From Akkermansiaceae bacterium (lineage in GTDB: Bacteria; Verrucomicrobiota; Verrucomicrobiia; Verrucomicrobiales; DEV007): DNA of 64,000 nt. The position numbers and the translations under genes are program-made. Positions 1 through 9,278 of this stretch are shown here, piece by piece (the stretch's first letter is position 1; every line of letters starts with the position of its first letter). The stretch covers positions 124,001 through 188,000 of the forward strand of contig JACKQC010000009.1 of assembly GCA_024233085.1 (NCBI GenBank), in the 5' to 3' direction. The notes under the pieces are model-generated. The model was given only the letters and a program-made list of their open reading frames with translations, was not told the DNA's origin and did not search any database.

Positions 1-500
1 CGCCCGTCGACGTTCCAGGTGTGGACGCCGTCGAGCGAGTGAAAATACCAGCCCGGGAGATTCGGATCCTTCGGCGTGTGTGGACGGTAATCGCCACCGT
101 CGGGCCGTTTCACCACGATCTCGCGGTGGCTGGCCAGCTTGTCGGTGCTAAGAAACAGCCGCTCCCGCGTGGCGAAAAGAATGTTCCCGTTCTCCAACAG
201 CACGCTGAAGGTGATGTTTTCCGCCTCGGGAAACGCCGCCGCATGCGGCCAGGTCCTGCCATTGTCCTCGGACAGGAAAATTTTCCCGTCACCGAAGCCG
301 AAGGCCCGGTCGCCGCGCTGGGAGTCGATGTAGGGACCGTCCGGGGCCCCCAGCCGCCAGAAAAAGTGATCGTTTTCGCCGGACAGGGCGGCCGCGGCGC
401 GGGCGTCGTGAAGGAGACCGGCGCCGGCCCAGGCGCCCGCCATCGCCGAAGCGGAGGCGCGCAGGAAACGGCGGCGATCGGGAGGGGGGAGGGAGTTCAT
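1..500 (-). CDS. Tat-exported BNR/sialidase-like protein (3' part cut off by window edge)
   Basis: An open frame starts at the ATG complementary to 498-500 and runs to the left edge without a stop, so about 166 residues are visible and the C-terminus is missing. The N-terminus has a twin-arginine type signal (DRRRFLRASASAMAGA) followed by an Ala-rich stretch, suggesting folded export. Residues near 80-90 read FLSEDNGRTW, an Asp-box (SxDxGxTW) typical of BNR/sialidase-type beta-propellers, and later blades read ILFATRERLFLSTD. This fits a secreted glycosidase-like or propeller protein, but no catalytic residues are visible and the substrate is unknown. It is divergent from the membrane protein gene starting near 613, so 501-612 probably holds both promoters. 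Confidence 0.6.
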   Translation of the reverse strand, partial: MNSLPPPDRRRFLRASASAMAGAWAGAGLLHDARAAAALSGENDHFFWRLGAPDGPYIDSQRGDRAFGFGDGKIFLSEDNGRTWPHAAAFPEAENITFSVLLENGNILFATRERLFLSTDKLASHREIVVKRPDGGDYRPHTPKDPNLPGWYFHSLDGVHTWNVDG

Positions 501-612
501 GGCCCGACGATTGTTTCGGATTTCCGCCCGAGCCACCAGTGGAAACTTTGCCGATGGGCGTGCCACTGTCGAAAAGCGATTGGTCTTGCAGTTTGGGACA
601 AAATTCGATCAA

Positions 613-1386
613 ATGCCGGCCAATCCAATGAGGAACTCCACAGCCACCCACGCATCCAAACCCATCGCCGAACGGTATTTTTATACCATCGCCACCGTTC
701 TGCTGCTGGTGGTGACGCTCATCGGCTTCAAGATGTTCTATTTTCACGGCCAGATGCATCCGGGCCGTCCTCTGACGCCTCCCATCAAGCCGCTGATCGT
801 CACGCACGGGGTGGCGATGTCGTTGTGGTTGTTGCTGGCGATCGCCCAGCCGTTTCTGATAGCGAAGGGCAACCGCAAGCGGCACATGGCACTGGGCAAA
901 GCGGGCGCCGTCATCGCGGGGTGCCTGGTGTTCCTGGGGTTCAGGTTGGGCATCGCCTCGATCAAGCTCGCGCCGCCGGACATGATGTATGGAGAACTCA
1001 CGCCGAAGCAGTTCCTGGCCGTGCCGATCCTGGATGTCACGCTGTTCGCGCTGTTCGTGGCGGTCGGGGTCTCGATGCGCAAACGCTCCGAGATCCACCG
1101 GCCCATGATGTTCATGGCGTCTCTTGCCGCCGTCGGCGCGGCCATCAGCCGCATAGACTTTCTCAGCCATCTCTACGCCGGCACGATTTTGGAGAAATGG
1201 TTCGGGTTCTTCTTTTTCACGGTTGTCGCGGCGGTGTTGTCTTTTGTCGCCCATTGCCTGGTCTTCCGGAGATTCGATCGCTGGTTCGCGGTGGCGGTGA
1301 TGATCCTGACCGCCTGGTTCTGGATGGTGACCCAGTGCGCGAAAACCCGAGCCTGGGACGCGATCGCCGGTTTCCTGCTGGGGTAG
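613..1386 (+). CDS. polytopic membrane protein, DUF2306-like
   Basis: About 257 residues with six or seven hydrophobic segments. Conserved-looking histidines lie at helix ends: FYFHGQ, THGVAMSLW, KRHMALGK and EIHRPMMF. The spacing 'HG..W....Q....R..H..LGK' followed by 'R...HRPMM' resembles DUF2306-type membrane proteins, where such histidines may bind haem or metal; that is family resemblance, not proof. The open frame extends upstream to 499, but those residues are basic and not membrane-like and they overlap the divergent gene, so I prefer ATG 613 (628 is also possible). No strong ribosome-binding site decides the start. It converges with the operon ending at 1568. Function unknown. Confidence 0.6.
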   Translation: MPANPMRNSTATHASKPIAERYFYTIATVLLLVVTLIGFKMFYFHGQMHPGRPLTPPIKPLIVTHGVAMSLWLLLAIAQPFLIAKGNRKRHMALGKAGAVIAGCLVFLGFRLGIASIKLAPPDMMYGELTPKQFLAVPILDVTLFALFVAVGVSMRKRSEIHRPMMFMASLAAVGAAISRIDFLSHLYAGTILEKWFGFFFFTVVAAVLSFVAHCLVFRRFDRWFAVAVMILTAWFWMVTQCAKTRAWDAIAGFLLG

Positions 1387-1567
1387 GACGCCCGAAAGTG
1401 CCTTCCCCGGGAGCCCTCGATCCACGGCCCTCGGCGCGGCCGAATATCGCGGCGGTCACCACCGGAAACCGGAAACCGCCGGCCGCGGAACGACGGGTTT
1501 TTTCGCCCTCGTTTCCCGAGGACATCTCATCCGTGTCCGGTACGGTCTCAGTGAGAGGGGCGGCCCC

Positions 1568-2839
1568 TCATTTGACGAAAGTCACGGTCACGCCGGGCAG
1601 GGCCGCCGCGACTTTCGCCTGAATGTCTTCCGGGTAGCCCTGCTTGCGGTCGATCAACTCCAGCGCCTTGAGGAAGGCGAAGTTCTTGAGCATGGCGACG
1701 CGTTCTTCAGTCAGGGGAAGGCTGGAAAGAGTCAGTTCTTCGATCTGTTTCACACCGGCGAGTGCCTCGAGATCTTCGTCGGTGCAGGAATCGGCCTGGA
1801 TCTTGAGGCGGCGCAGCGTGGGAAGCGAGGCCACGGTGGCGATGATCTCCGGCGCGGGCGAGTTCACCCCGTATTCCAGAGCGGCATATTCGAGGGGCAC
1901 CGTTCCGATGTCCTTGAACAGACCGGCGGTCGCCTTGTTGCAGCTGATCTCGATGCCTTTCAGCTTGCCCAGTTTCCGCCAGTGCGCGGCGCTGGCGTCG
2001 GTGATGGCATGGGAGTGCCAGAGCTTGATGAACTCGAGGTTCGGGAATTTCTCGCAGACATGGCCCAGGCCTACGTCGTCGAGACCGTTGGAATGGAAGT
2101 TGATCGATTTGAGCCGGGTCCAACCCTCGAATCTGGCGAAAGCGTGCCCCGGAACGGAACATCCCCGAAAGGCGAAGGTCTCCAGTTGCGTTAACCCGGC
2201 GAGTTTCTCGAGTCCGGCGTCGGTGGCCTTGCCGAAGTAGGCCAGCTCGAGGTGGGTGAGATCGGGGCACTCCTTCAATTGGCTGAGTTCCGCCAGACTC
2301 GCGTCGCCCAGCCGGGCACGCCCTTCGATGGAGAGGGATCTCAGCTTCCGGAGTTTCAAGAGCGGCGACAGCCAGTCTTCCTGGATTCCCGTCGCCACGA
2401 TCTTGACGGATTCCAGAGTCGGGATGTGCCCGAGATGCTCGATGAAGGCGGCGTCGTAGGGGTCCGTGTCACCCTCGCGATAAGCATGGGCCTTTCCGTT
2501 GAGAATGCCGGTACTGACGAGAGTGAGGGTGTCAAAGAGCGCGAGTTCGCCACCCGCCGCCTGTTTCAGAGCCTCGGGGGTGGTGTTGACCTTCTCGAAT
2601 TTGCCTGGCGCGATCTCGATGGTGCGGATCACCGCCTGAACGTGCGGATGCCGTTCGGCGGCGGCAAGGATGGCATCGGCGTGGTCGGAGAGCGCCTCCT
2701 TCAAGGCGTCGTCTTTGGTTTCGGCGATGATCTTCTCCAAATCGGCCCGGGAGGCGACCCCGGACAGATCAGGCGCGGCAGCCAGGCCGAAACTTGGCGC
2801 GGCAAGGAGCAGGAAAAGAAGGACTGCGTTTCGTTTCAT
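1568..2839 (-). CDS. secreted leucine-rich-repeat protein
   Basis: 423 residues with a cleavable signal peptide (MKRNAVLLFLLLAAPSFG, then LAAAP). After a helical N-terminal region of roughly 110 residues come about ten irregular leucine-rich repeats, for example LTHLELAYFGKATDAGLEKL, LEFIKLWHSHAITD and IEELTLSSLPLTEERV, of the cysteine-poor ribonuclease-inhibitor/GALA-like type. Such solenoids bind proteins or glycans; no catalytic motif is present. It is the last gene of the minus-strand run, 16 nt downstream of the second paralogue, so it is probably co-transcribed with the DUF1552/DUF1592 genes and works at the cell surface or in the periplasm with them. Its ligand is unknown. Confidence 0.75.
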   Translation of the reverse strand: MKRNAVLLFLLLAAPSFGLAAAPDLSGVASRADLEKIIAETKDDALKEALSDHADAILAAAERHPHVQAVIRTIEIAPGKFEKVNTTPEALKQAAGGELALFDTLTLVSTGILNGKAHAYREGDTDPYDAAFIEHLGHIPTLESVKIVATGIQEDWLSPLLKLRKLRSLSIEGRARLGDASLAELSQLKECPDLTHLELAYFGKATDAGLEKLAGLTQLETFAFRGCSVPGHAFARFEGWTRLKSINFHSNGLDDVGLGHVCEKFPNLEFIKLWHSHAITDASAAHWRKLGKLKGIEISCNKATAGLFKDIGTVPLEYAALEYGVNSPAPEIIATVASLPTLRRLKIQADSCTDEDLEALAGVKQIEELTLSSLPLTEERVAMLKNFAFLKALELIDRKQGYPEDIQAKVAAALPGVTVTFVK

Positions 2840-2855
2840 ATTCCGGGGTCTGAGG

Positions 2856-4106
2856 TCAGTATTTTGGAAAGATGTCCGGGCTCGGGAAGCGCTCGTCGAC
2901 GCTGCCGGCTCCGTCCCGCAAGTATTCCTCCCGCGGCAGGTGGACGTCGGGCCAGGTCGCGGGACGGACGCGGACGATTCGGGTCGGACGGATGCCCTCG
3001 GTGATGAGGTCCGTCTCGAATCGAACCTGAATGCCGCTGCTCCCGAAAGGGGCCTCCTCGGTTTTCGTGACGGCGAGGATAGAGCCTCGCGCGGACATCT
3101 GGGTCGGACCGGCGCTGCCGCCCTCGGTGTGCTTCAGGGTGTTCTCGACCGGATTCATCAGCATCTGCCCGCCCTTGGTGAAATTGGCATAGAGGGAGGC
3201 GTCGATCCCTCCGAAGAGCGTCGCGGTCACCGTGGCCCGACCGAATTGGCCATACTCCACCGCATCGATCCACGCGGGCACCCAGCGACCGCGAATGAAG
3301 GCCTTATGGACCTCGGTCTGATTTTCGGCGGACCGTTCCATCGCGATGTCGTCCAGCCAGATGTCGGAAATGTGAAAGCGGGTGAAGACTCCGCCCGGGG
3401 TCGGCCTCCAGGCGATCCCGAGTTGGACGGCTTGGCCATCGAGAGCCTTCTTTCCCCGCTCGGGCCAAGCGCCCTCGGTAATGAGATCGGCCACCCCGAG
3501 GCGCTCGCGCCCGCGCCAGATGCGGGTGGCGGCATCGAAGCTGAGCGTTTCCTCCTCACCCCTCGGTTCACGCTTCGCGACGATCGTTCCCTCGTTGTTT
3601 TCGAGTTCGAGTTCCTTCAGCTTCCAGACCAGGCCTTCGCGTTGGCAATGGCTCGGCTCGTCTTCGAGAAGGAGTACGTGATTCTCGGCCGGCGCGGTTC
3701 CCACCTCACCGTGGCCCGACTTTTTTTCCTTGTTGTCCACCGGCAGGACCGGCACCGAGGAGATCTCCGGATCCGGGGGGAGAAAAGCGCGGACATGCAA
3801 CACGGTGCCGAGCGGGATGTCCCGCAGGTCGGCCGGGGCGCCGTGATAGCGGACGATGGCGTAGGGGAGCAGGGCGAAGGGTTGTGGCTCGTTCCGACGG
3901 AACGCGCCCTTTCCCTCGATGCGGAGGCTGCCGCGGCGGTTGGCGTGATCCACGAAGACCAGCTCTCCCCGGTAGGAATGCGCCTTTTCGAGGGGCGGAA
4001 ACTTTCCGGGCTCGGGTCGAAAAATTTCCCCGCCAGGTTCCTCCGCGCCGACGGCCATCGGGACGGCCAACAAACCGAAAATCAAGAACCGCGAAGGCGA
4101 ACCCAT
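2856..4106 (-). CDS. secreted protein of unknown function, paralogue 2 of a tandem pair
   Basis: About 416 residues starting at the ATG complementary to 4104-4106. The signal peptide is MGSPSRFLIFGLLAVPMAVG. The start codon overlaps the upstream gene's stop by one base (TGATG), implying translational coupling; a longer open frame upstream is only the tail of the neighbour read in another frame. The mature protein closely resembles the gene at 4106-5419 throughout: it shares FPPLEKAHSYRGELVFVDHA, a central LLLEDEPSHC, FTRFHISDIWLDD, and the C-terminus FPSPDIFPKY. I recall proteins of this kind lying beside DUF1552/DUF1592 genes in planctomycetes and verrucomicrobia, but I know of no assigned function. 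A beta-rich, substrate-binding or accessory role on the cell surface is inference. Confidence 0.65.
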   Translation of the reverse strand: MGSPSRFLIFGLLAVPMAVGAEEPGGEIFRPEPGKFPPLEKAHSYRGELVFVDHANRRGSLRIEGKGAFRRNEPQPFALLPYAIVRYHGAPADLRDIPLGTVLHVRAFLPPDPEISSVPVLPVDNKEKKSGHGEVGTAPAENHVLLLEDEPSHCQREGLVWKLKELELENNEGTIVAKREPRGEEETLSFDAATRIWRGRERLGVADLITEGAWPERGKKALDGQAVQLGIAWRPTPGGVFTRFHISDIWLDDIAMERSAENQTEVHKAFIRGRWVPAWIDAVEYGQFGRATVTATLFGGIDASLYANFTKGGQMLMNPVENTLKHTEGGSAGPTQMSARGSILAVTKTEEAPFGSSGIQVRFETDLITEGIRPTRIVRVRPATWPDVHLPREEYLRDGAGSVDERFPSPDIFPKY

Positions 4107-5419
4107 CAGTATTTCGGAAAGATGTCCGGACTCGGGAAGCGTTCCTCGATGGTTTCCCGGAGGTATTCCTCCCGTGGCACCTGCACCTGCGGCCACTCAC
4201 CGGGCCGGACGCGAACGACTCGGCCGGGGCGGATACCTTCGATGATGAGGTCGGTCTCGAAACGGATCTGGATGCCGCTGCTGCCGAGCGGTGGTTCGCC
4301 CGGCGTCTGAATGACTTCGAGAATGGATCCCCGCGAGGCCATGTGGGCGGGTCCGTAGGCGCCGTGGGTGTGTTTCAGGGTATTTTCGACCGCGTTCATC
4401 ATCGCGGAGGAGCCCTTCTTGAAATCGGCGTAGAGCGAGGGATCCATGCCGCCGAACAGGGTCGCGGTCACGGTGGCGCGGCCGAACTTGCCATATTCGA
4501 CATCGTCGATCCACGCGGGCATCCAGCGGGCGCGGATGAAGGCCTTGTGCGTCTCGGTCTGGTTGTGGGCGGCGCGATCCAGCGATTCGTCATCGAGCCA
4601 GATGTCGGAAATGTGGAAGCGGGTAAAGATGCCGTCCGGGGTCGGCTTCCAGGTGATGCCGAGCAGCACGTCCCGACCGTCGAGGGATTTCTTACCGTCC
4701 GCGGGCCAGGTGCCCTCGGCAACCAGGTCCTCGATGCCGAGGCATTCACGACCGCGCCAGACGCGGGTGGCGGCGTCGAAGGTCAGCTTTTCCTCCTCGA
4801 CCTTTCCTCCCGCGCCCTGTTTTGGAAGGCGGGCGGCGACGATCATGCCGGCGTTGTCCTTGATCTCCACTTCCTTGAGCTTCCAGACCAGGCCCTCGCG
4901 CCGGCAGTGGCTGGGTTCGTCCTCGAGGAGCAGAACGTGATTTTCCGCGGGCAGGATGCCGGCGCCGCGGTTGTGGTTCGCGTCCTTCGATTTGTTGTCC
5001 ACGGGCAGCACGGGAACGGCGGAGATCGTCGGATCGGGCGGGAGAAAGGCGCGGACATGCATCACGGTGCCGAGCGGGACATCCCGCAGGTCAGCCGTGG
5101 CTCCGTGGTAGCGGACGATGCCGTAGGGCAACATCGCGAAGGGATGGGGATCGTTCCGGAAAAACATGCCGTCCCCCTGCACGCGGATGCTGCCGCGGCG
5201 ATTCGCATGATCCACAAAGACCAGCTCACCCCGGTAGGAATGCGCCTTTTCGAGAGGCGGGAATTTCCCGGCCAGCGGCCGAAAAATTTTCGCTTCGGGC
5301 TCCTCGGGCTTCGCCGGTTCTTCGGCGACGCCATTCGGTCGATCGGCGAACGATCCAAGGAGAATCAGCCCCATCGAAAAAACCGAAAACCGGGAACGGA
5401 AAACCGGGTGCCTCCTCAT
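4106..5419 (-). CDS. secreted protein of unknown function, paralogue 1 of a tandem pair
   Basis: About 437 residues. I chose the ATG complementary to 5417-5419 because it gives a signal sequence (FRSRFSVFSMGLILLGSFA) and overlaps the DUF1552 stop codon as ATGA, a coupling arrangement; the longer frame to 5701 lies inside the DUF1552 gene. Features are HSYRGELVFVDHANRRGS near the mature N-terminus, an LLLEDEPSHCRREGLVWKLK segment, FTRFHISDIWLDD, KAFIRARWMPAWIDDVEYGK, and C-terminal REEYLRETIEERF ending in FPSPDIFPKY. The downstream gene is a clear paralogue, so the pair arose by tandem duplication and has diverged. No enzyme signature is recognised. Operon position suggests it cooperates with the exported cytochrome and DUF1552 proteins. 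Confidence 0.65.
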   Translation of the reverse strand: MRRHPVFRSRFSVFSMGLILLGSFADRPNGVAEEPAKPEEPEAKIFRPLAGKFPPLEKAHSYRGELVFVDHANRRGSIRVQGDGMFFRNDPHPFAMLPYGIVRYHGATADLRDVPLGTVMHVRAFLPPDPTISAVPVLPVDNKSKDANHNRGAGILPAENHVLLLEDEPSHCRREGLVWKLKEVEIKDNAGMIVAARLPKQGAGGKVEEEKLTFDAATRVWRGRECLGIEDLVAEGTWPADGKKSLDGRDVLLGITWKPTPDGIFTRFHISDIWLDDESLDRAAHNQTETHKAFIRARWMPAWIDDVEYGKFGRATVTATLFGGMDPSLYADFKKGSSAMMNAVENTLKHTHGAYGPAHMASRGSILEVIQTPGEPPLGSSGIQIRFETDLIIEGIRPGRVVRVRPGEWPQVQVPREEYLRETIEERFPSPDIFPKY

Positions 5420-6789
5420 ATCGCGATCGCCTGGTTGCTGTCGCCGAACCGGTCGGTCTCCACGCCCATGCGCTGGGCCATGAGGAGGAGCAGGTTGCTC
5501 ATGTGCGCGTCCGTGTTCACCGGGCGGCTGCAGATCTGGTAGTGCGAGGTGGCGATTTTCCCGTCCTCGCCGACCGCGTATCCCTCGAAACCGGCGGCCT
5601 CCCGGTTGAAGTCGAGGTGGCTGCCGTGCTTCAGTCCGAGATCCGAACCCCCGGCTAGCACGAGAGGCAGGTTGGCGTTTCCGTGGCTGTGGCCGTAGCA
5701 CATGCCGCTGCCGAACAGGGCCATCGTCGTGCCGAGGAGCGGCTTTCCGTTCAGGTCCTTCGTCTCCGAAAGGCGGTCGAGGAAATAGCCGAACTGCTCG
5801 ATGGCGAAGGTGTCGTAGTTGGTCAGCTTTTCCATGTAGCCCTCGTCGCCGCCGTGGTGGCTGAGCTGATGGCGGGACTCGGTGATGCCGATCTCGGGAA
5901 TCGAGAAGGCATCGCCCTCGCCGCCGAGGCTGAAGGTGGCGACGCGGGTGACATCGGTCTGGAAGGCCAGCACCATCAGGTCGTAAACCGTGCGGAAATA
6001 CTCGCCCGCCTGCGTCTGGGGCACGTCGCGATCGGTTCGCTTGCGATCGGCGTCCGAGATCACCGGCAGCGGCGTGTCGAGCCAGGCATCGGCCCGCTTC
6101 GTCCGGATCTCCGCCTCGCGGACCGAGGTCAGGTACTGTTCGAGGCGGCCCTTGTCGGCGCTTCCCATCTGTTTCTCGAGCCGCCGAACTTCGGCGAGAT
6201 TGTCATCCAGGACGCTGGCCTTGCGGCGAAGAGCCTTCCGCTGGGCTTCCTTGCCGCCTTTCGGTTCCTCGAAGAGCGAGTCGAAAATCTCGCTGCAACG
6301 GCGCAGCGCGGGCAGCTGCACCCCGTCGGCGGTCCAGGCGAGCGAATTCTGGGTCAGCGCGATCTCCATCGATGGGTAACGCGTATATTGGGCGGTGACT
6401 TCGGCCATCTTCTGATCCACCGAGATGGTGTTGCGATCCGAGGGTCCGAGCTTGCCGCCGGTGAGCCAGATGTTGATGCAATTGTGATGATGTCCGAGTC
6501 CGCCCGGATGATGCAGTCCGCTGATCGGCGTGATGGAGTCGCGGTGTTTTTCCAGCGGCTTCAGGGAGCGCGAGAACTGGTAATCCCTGCCGGGCGTGGT
6601 GATCTGGTAGTTCAGCGAATGGACGCCGTTGGCCAGATAGATGAAGGCGCCGCGCCGCGGGGACTCGGTCGCTTTCTCCGCCGCGCGGAGCGGCACCATG
6701 CACTCGAGAAACGGCAGCGAGATGCAGGAACCCATCGCTCGGAGAGCATGACGGCGGTCGATCCGCCAGGATTGGGAGAGGTAGTTCAT
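5416..6789 (-). CDS. DUF1552 family protein
   Basis: 457 residues. The N-terminus RIDRRHALRAMGSCISLPFL resembles a twin-arginine signal. The body follows the DUF1552 pattern: FIYLANGVHSLNY, a long PISGLHHPGGLGHHHNC histidine-rich stretch, VDQKMAEVTAQYTRYPSMEI, a coiled segment rich in LRRKASVLDDNL, AGEYFRTVYDLMVLAFQTDV, TLFGSGMCYGHSHGNANLP-like text and a conserved C-terminus LLLLMAQRMGVETDRFGDS. This planctomycete/verrucomicrobial family is almost always encoded next to DUF1592 cytochromes, as here (23 nt downstream of that gene). Biochemical function is not established; a metal- or polymer-related exported role is inferred from the histidines and the partner. Its stop overlaps the next start (ATGA). 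Confidence 0.88.
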   Translation of the reverse strand: MNYLSQSWRIDRRHALRAMGSCISLPFLECMVPLRAAEKATESPRRGAFIYLANGVHSLNYQITTPGRDYQFSRSLKPLEKHRDSITPISGLHHPGGLGHHHNCINIWLTGGKLGPSDRNTISVDQKMAEVTAQYTRYPSMEIALTQNSLAWTADGVQLPALRRCSEIFDSLFEEPKGGKEAQRKALRRKASVLDDNLAEVRRLEKQMGSADKGRLEQYLTSVREAEIRTKRADAWLDTPLPVISDADRKRTDRDVPQTQAGEYFRTVYDLMVLAFQTDVTRVATFSLGGEGDAFSIPEIGITESRHQLSHHGGDEGYMEKLTNYDTFAIEQFGYFLDRLSETKDLNGKPLLGTTMALFGSGMCYGHSHGNANLPLVLAGGSDLGLKHGSHLDFNREAAGFEGYAVGEDGKIATSHYQICSRPVNTDAHMSNLLLLMAQRMGVETDRFGDSNQAIAI

Positions 6790-6812
6790 GGTTGTTGGCT
6801 CTTGGCTGTCGG

Positions 6813-9278
6813 TTAGCGCTTTTGGATCAAATCGGAAACGGCCACCGCGCGGACGATGTCGCGGACGCCGCCGGGGGTTTTCTTCACGTGTTCGACAATC
6901 GAACGGATGTCATCCTCGTCGTCCACCGTCATCACGCGACGAAGCGCGTAGGTGCAGAGGTGTTCGATGAAGGCGCGCTGGAAGGTCTTGCGATCCTCCA
7001 GCAGCAGTCGCTTGAAATCGTCGGCATCTTTGAAGGCGCGCCCATCGGGCAAAACGCCGGAGGGATCCGCCAGGGGATCTTCTCCCTTGCCGGTCGGGAC
7101 GATCTCTCGGTCGCGCCACTGTCCGATGGCGTCGAAGTTGTCCCAGGCCAATCCCAGGGGATCGATCTTGGAATGGCAGGCGAGGCAGTTCGCGTCTTGG
7201 TTATGCACCTCCAGGCGCTTCCGGACCGTCACCTTGTCGCCCTCCGGCGGAACCGGTTCGATGGGGTCGACATTCGCGGGAGGGGGTGGCGGCGTCTTGT
7301 TGAAGATCGCCTCGCTGAGCCAGACGCCGCGGTGCACCGGGCGATGCCGCGTGCCGTCGGAGGTCAGCCCGAGCACCGCGCCCATCGTGAGCAGGCCGCC
7401 GCGCCGGTCCTCGGGCTTCAGCGAGACTCGCTGGAACTTGTCCGATTTCGGTTCCGGCAATCCGTAGAAATCGCAGAGCCGGGCGTTCGCCATGGTCCAG
7501 TCGGAATTGATGAAACTCTCGATGGGCAGGTTCTTCGCAAACATCTCGCGGAAGAATTCCACCGGCTCGGTTCGCATGCTCGTCTCGAGCCAGGCATCGT
7601 AGGTGGGATAAAGTTTCTTGTCCGGAGGGAACATGCCCACGCGATGCAGTTGCAGCCACTGACGTGAGAAATCGTCGATGAAACGCTTCGCTTTCCCGTC
7701 CGCGAGCATCCTGTCCACTTCCTTGGCGAGGCTTTCGCCGTTGAAGTTGCCGCCACTTGCGGCGTCGGAGAGCGCCTCGTCGGGCATCGAACTCCAGAGG
7801 AAATAGGAGAGCCGGGCGGCGAGTTCCCACTCGGTCAGTTTTTCGCGGGGCACCGTGTCGCCCTCGACGAGGTAGATGAAGTTTCTAGAAGTCAGCACGC
7901 TCTGCAGCGCGGTGCGGTAGGCATCGGCGACTTTTTCGCCTGCTTCGCGATCTCGCTGGTAGGTCTTCAGATAACCGTCCAGCTCCGCGGGCTGAACCGT
8001 CCGGCGCCACGCGCGTTCGGCGAAATCTTGCAGATGCTCCGCGATCACTTCGGGCGTTGCATCGTCCGGCGGCAGGACGCCCTCGCGCCGGTTCATCTCG
8101 TCCTTCGAGACCAGCGGTCCCTCCCACTCGATCCAGTCGAGCAGCACCGTCGAGAAGATGCCGTTGCCCTTGTCGTCGAACATCTGCGGCGCGTTCGGAT
8201 TCAGCAGCAGGGTCTCGCTGCTGTGGGTGAAAATGTAACCGCCCCTGCTGGAGAGCGCGTTGCGGAAAGCCGCGCCGGCCCGCCGATCCACCACATCGGT
8301 GGCCACCACGCAGAAATGCAGATTCGCCGGCATCTCGAGAAATACCTCGAATTCGTAGACCTGCGGGCTGTCCTCCGGCGCCGTGATATCGAATTCGACG
8401 AGTCCATCGACGGTTTCCTCGCTCGTCCGGGTTCCAATGCTGAGATGGGCCGGTTGACCGCCGGGCGGGCGGACGCCGCTGGCCTGGAGGCGGAGCTTGT
8501 AGAGGCCGCTGTGTTCCGGTCCCGTCCTTCCGAGGGTGCTGGATGACAGCGCGCTCTGGACGGTGCCGGGAAACAACAGGTAACGCAGCGGCCGCTTGAT
8601 GCCGAAGCGATCCAGCGCCGCCTTCTGATCTTCGCCTCCGCCGTAGCGCAGTTCCGCCGCCGTCTTGAGGACCTTGCGCGTCTCGCCGGCCGCCTCCGTC
8701 GGAAAGGCGCGGTCGAGCACGATCTCCGCCGCGCGGTAGTAGCGGTCCACATGCGAGGGCGAGAGCGACAACTCCGAGCCGATGCGTTCGAATCCGTGCC
8801 AGAGCGTGTCCTCGTTCAGCTCCCCCGGTTTCGCCGGATCGTAGCGAACGCCGAGCAGGTCGTAGACCGTGTTCTGGTATTCCTTCCGGCTCAGTCGATA
8901 GTGCGACACCGGAGGCCGCGCCGCCATGCGCGCCGCCCGGCCTTCCTTGATCTTTCCGTCGAGCCTTGCGACGAAAGCCGTGATCTCATCCTGCGCCGGC
9001 CGCGGTTCGTCTTCCGGAGGCATGTCCCCGGCGTTGATCTGCTCGAGGACTTCGGCCCACAGGTGGGCGTCGACACCCAGCAGGAAATCGCGCGAGAGTT
9101 CGTCGATGCGCAGATCGCCCTTCTCCTTGTCGGGACCGTGGCAGCTCACGCAGTGGGTCTGGAGAAAGGCTTCGAAGGGTTCGGACTCGTCCCCGTGTAC
9201 CCAGCCACCCGAGCCTGGGCCGGCCAGGAGCATCAACGAGGCAGCGGGAAGCAATCGGACACGAAGACGGGAAAACAT
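6813..9278 (-). CDS. exported c-type cytochrome, DUF1587/1595/1592/1588/1585 protein
   Basis: 821 residues with a signal peptide (LLPAASLMLLAGPGSG). A haem-binding motif CVSCHG lies at about residues 43-48 (planctomycete-type cytochrome C domain, with downstream Met in GDMPPEDE as possible axial ligand). Then come DUF1587 (YRLSRKEYQNTVYDLLGV, ~108-125), a carbohydrate-binding-like middle (~230-330), DUF1595 (FAERAWRRTVQP), DUF1592 (WELAARLSYFLWSSMPDEAL), DUF1588 (RHRPVHRGVWLSEAIFNKTP) with a second haem motif CLACHSK near 702, and DUF1585 (FIEHLCTYALRR) at the C-terminus. This is the standard order of the family. It is the first gene of the five-gene operon and is predicted periplasmic or surface-attached, moving electrons for an unknown substrate. 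Confidence 0.9.
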   Translation of the reverse strand: MFSRLRVRLLPAASLMLLAGPGSGGWVHGDESEPFEAFLQTHCVSCHGPDKEKGDLRIDELSRDFLLGVDAHLWAEVLEQINAGDMPPEDEPRPAQDEITAFVARLDGKIKEGRAARMAARPPVSHYRLSRKEYQNTVYDLLGVRYDPAKPGELNEDTLWHGFERIGSELSLSPSHVDRYYRAAEIVLDRAFPTEAAGETRKVLKTAAELRYGGGEDQKAALDRFGIKRPLRYLLFPGTVQSALSSSTLGRTGPEHSGLYKLRLQASGVRPPGGQPAHLSIGTRTSEETVDGLVEFDITAPEDSPQVYEFEVFLEMPANLHFCVVATDVVDRRAGAAFRNALSSRGGYIFTHSSETLLLNPNAPQMFDDKGNGIFSTVLLDWIEWEGPLVSKDEMNRREGVLPPDDATPEVIAEHLQDFAERAWRRTVQPAELDGYLKTYQRDREAGEKVADAYRTALQSVLTSRNFIYLVEGDTVPREKLTEWELAARLSYFLWSSMPDEALSDAASGGNFNGESLAKEVDRMLADGKAKRFIDDFSRQWLQLHRVGMFPPDKKLYPTYDAWLETSMRTEPVEFFREMFAKNLPIESFINSDWTMANARLCDFYGLPEPKSDKFQRVSLKPEDRRGGLLTMGAVLGLTSDGTRHRPVHRGVWLSEAIFNKTPPPPPANVDPIEPVPPEGDKVTVRKRLEVHNQDANCLACHSKIDPLGLAWDNFDAIGQWRDREIVPTGKGEDPLADPSGVLPDGRAFKDADDFKRLLLEDRKTFQRAFIEHLCTYALRRVMTVDDEDDIRSIVEHVKKTPGGVRDIVRAVAVSDLIQKR

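Noticed and set aside
4455..4475. CGAACAGGGTCGCGGTCA resembling the left arm of the 43-nt palindrome
   Set aside because: It lies inside a conserved coding region, the paralogue carries the same amino acids there, and no right arm follows at the required distance.
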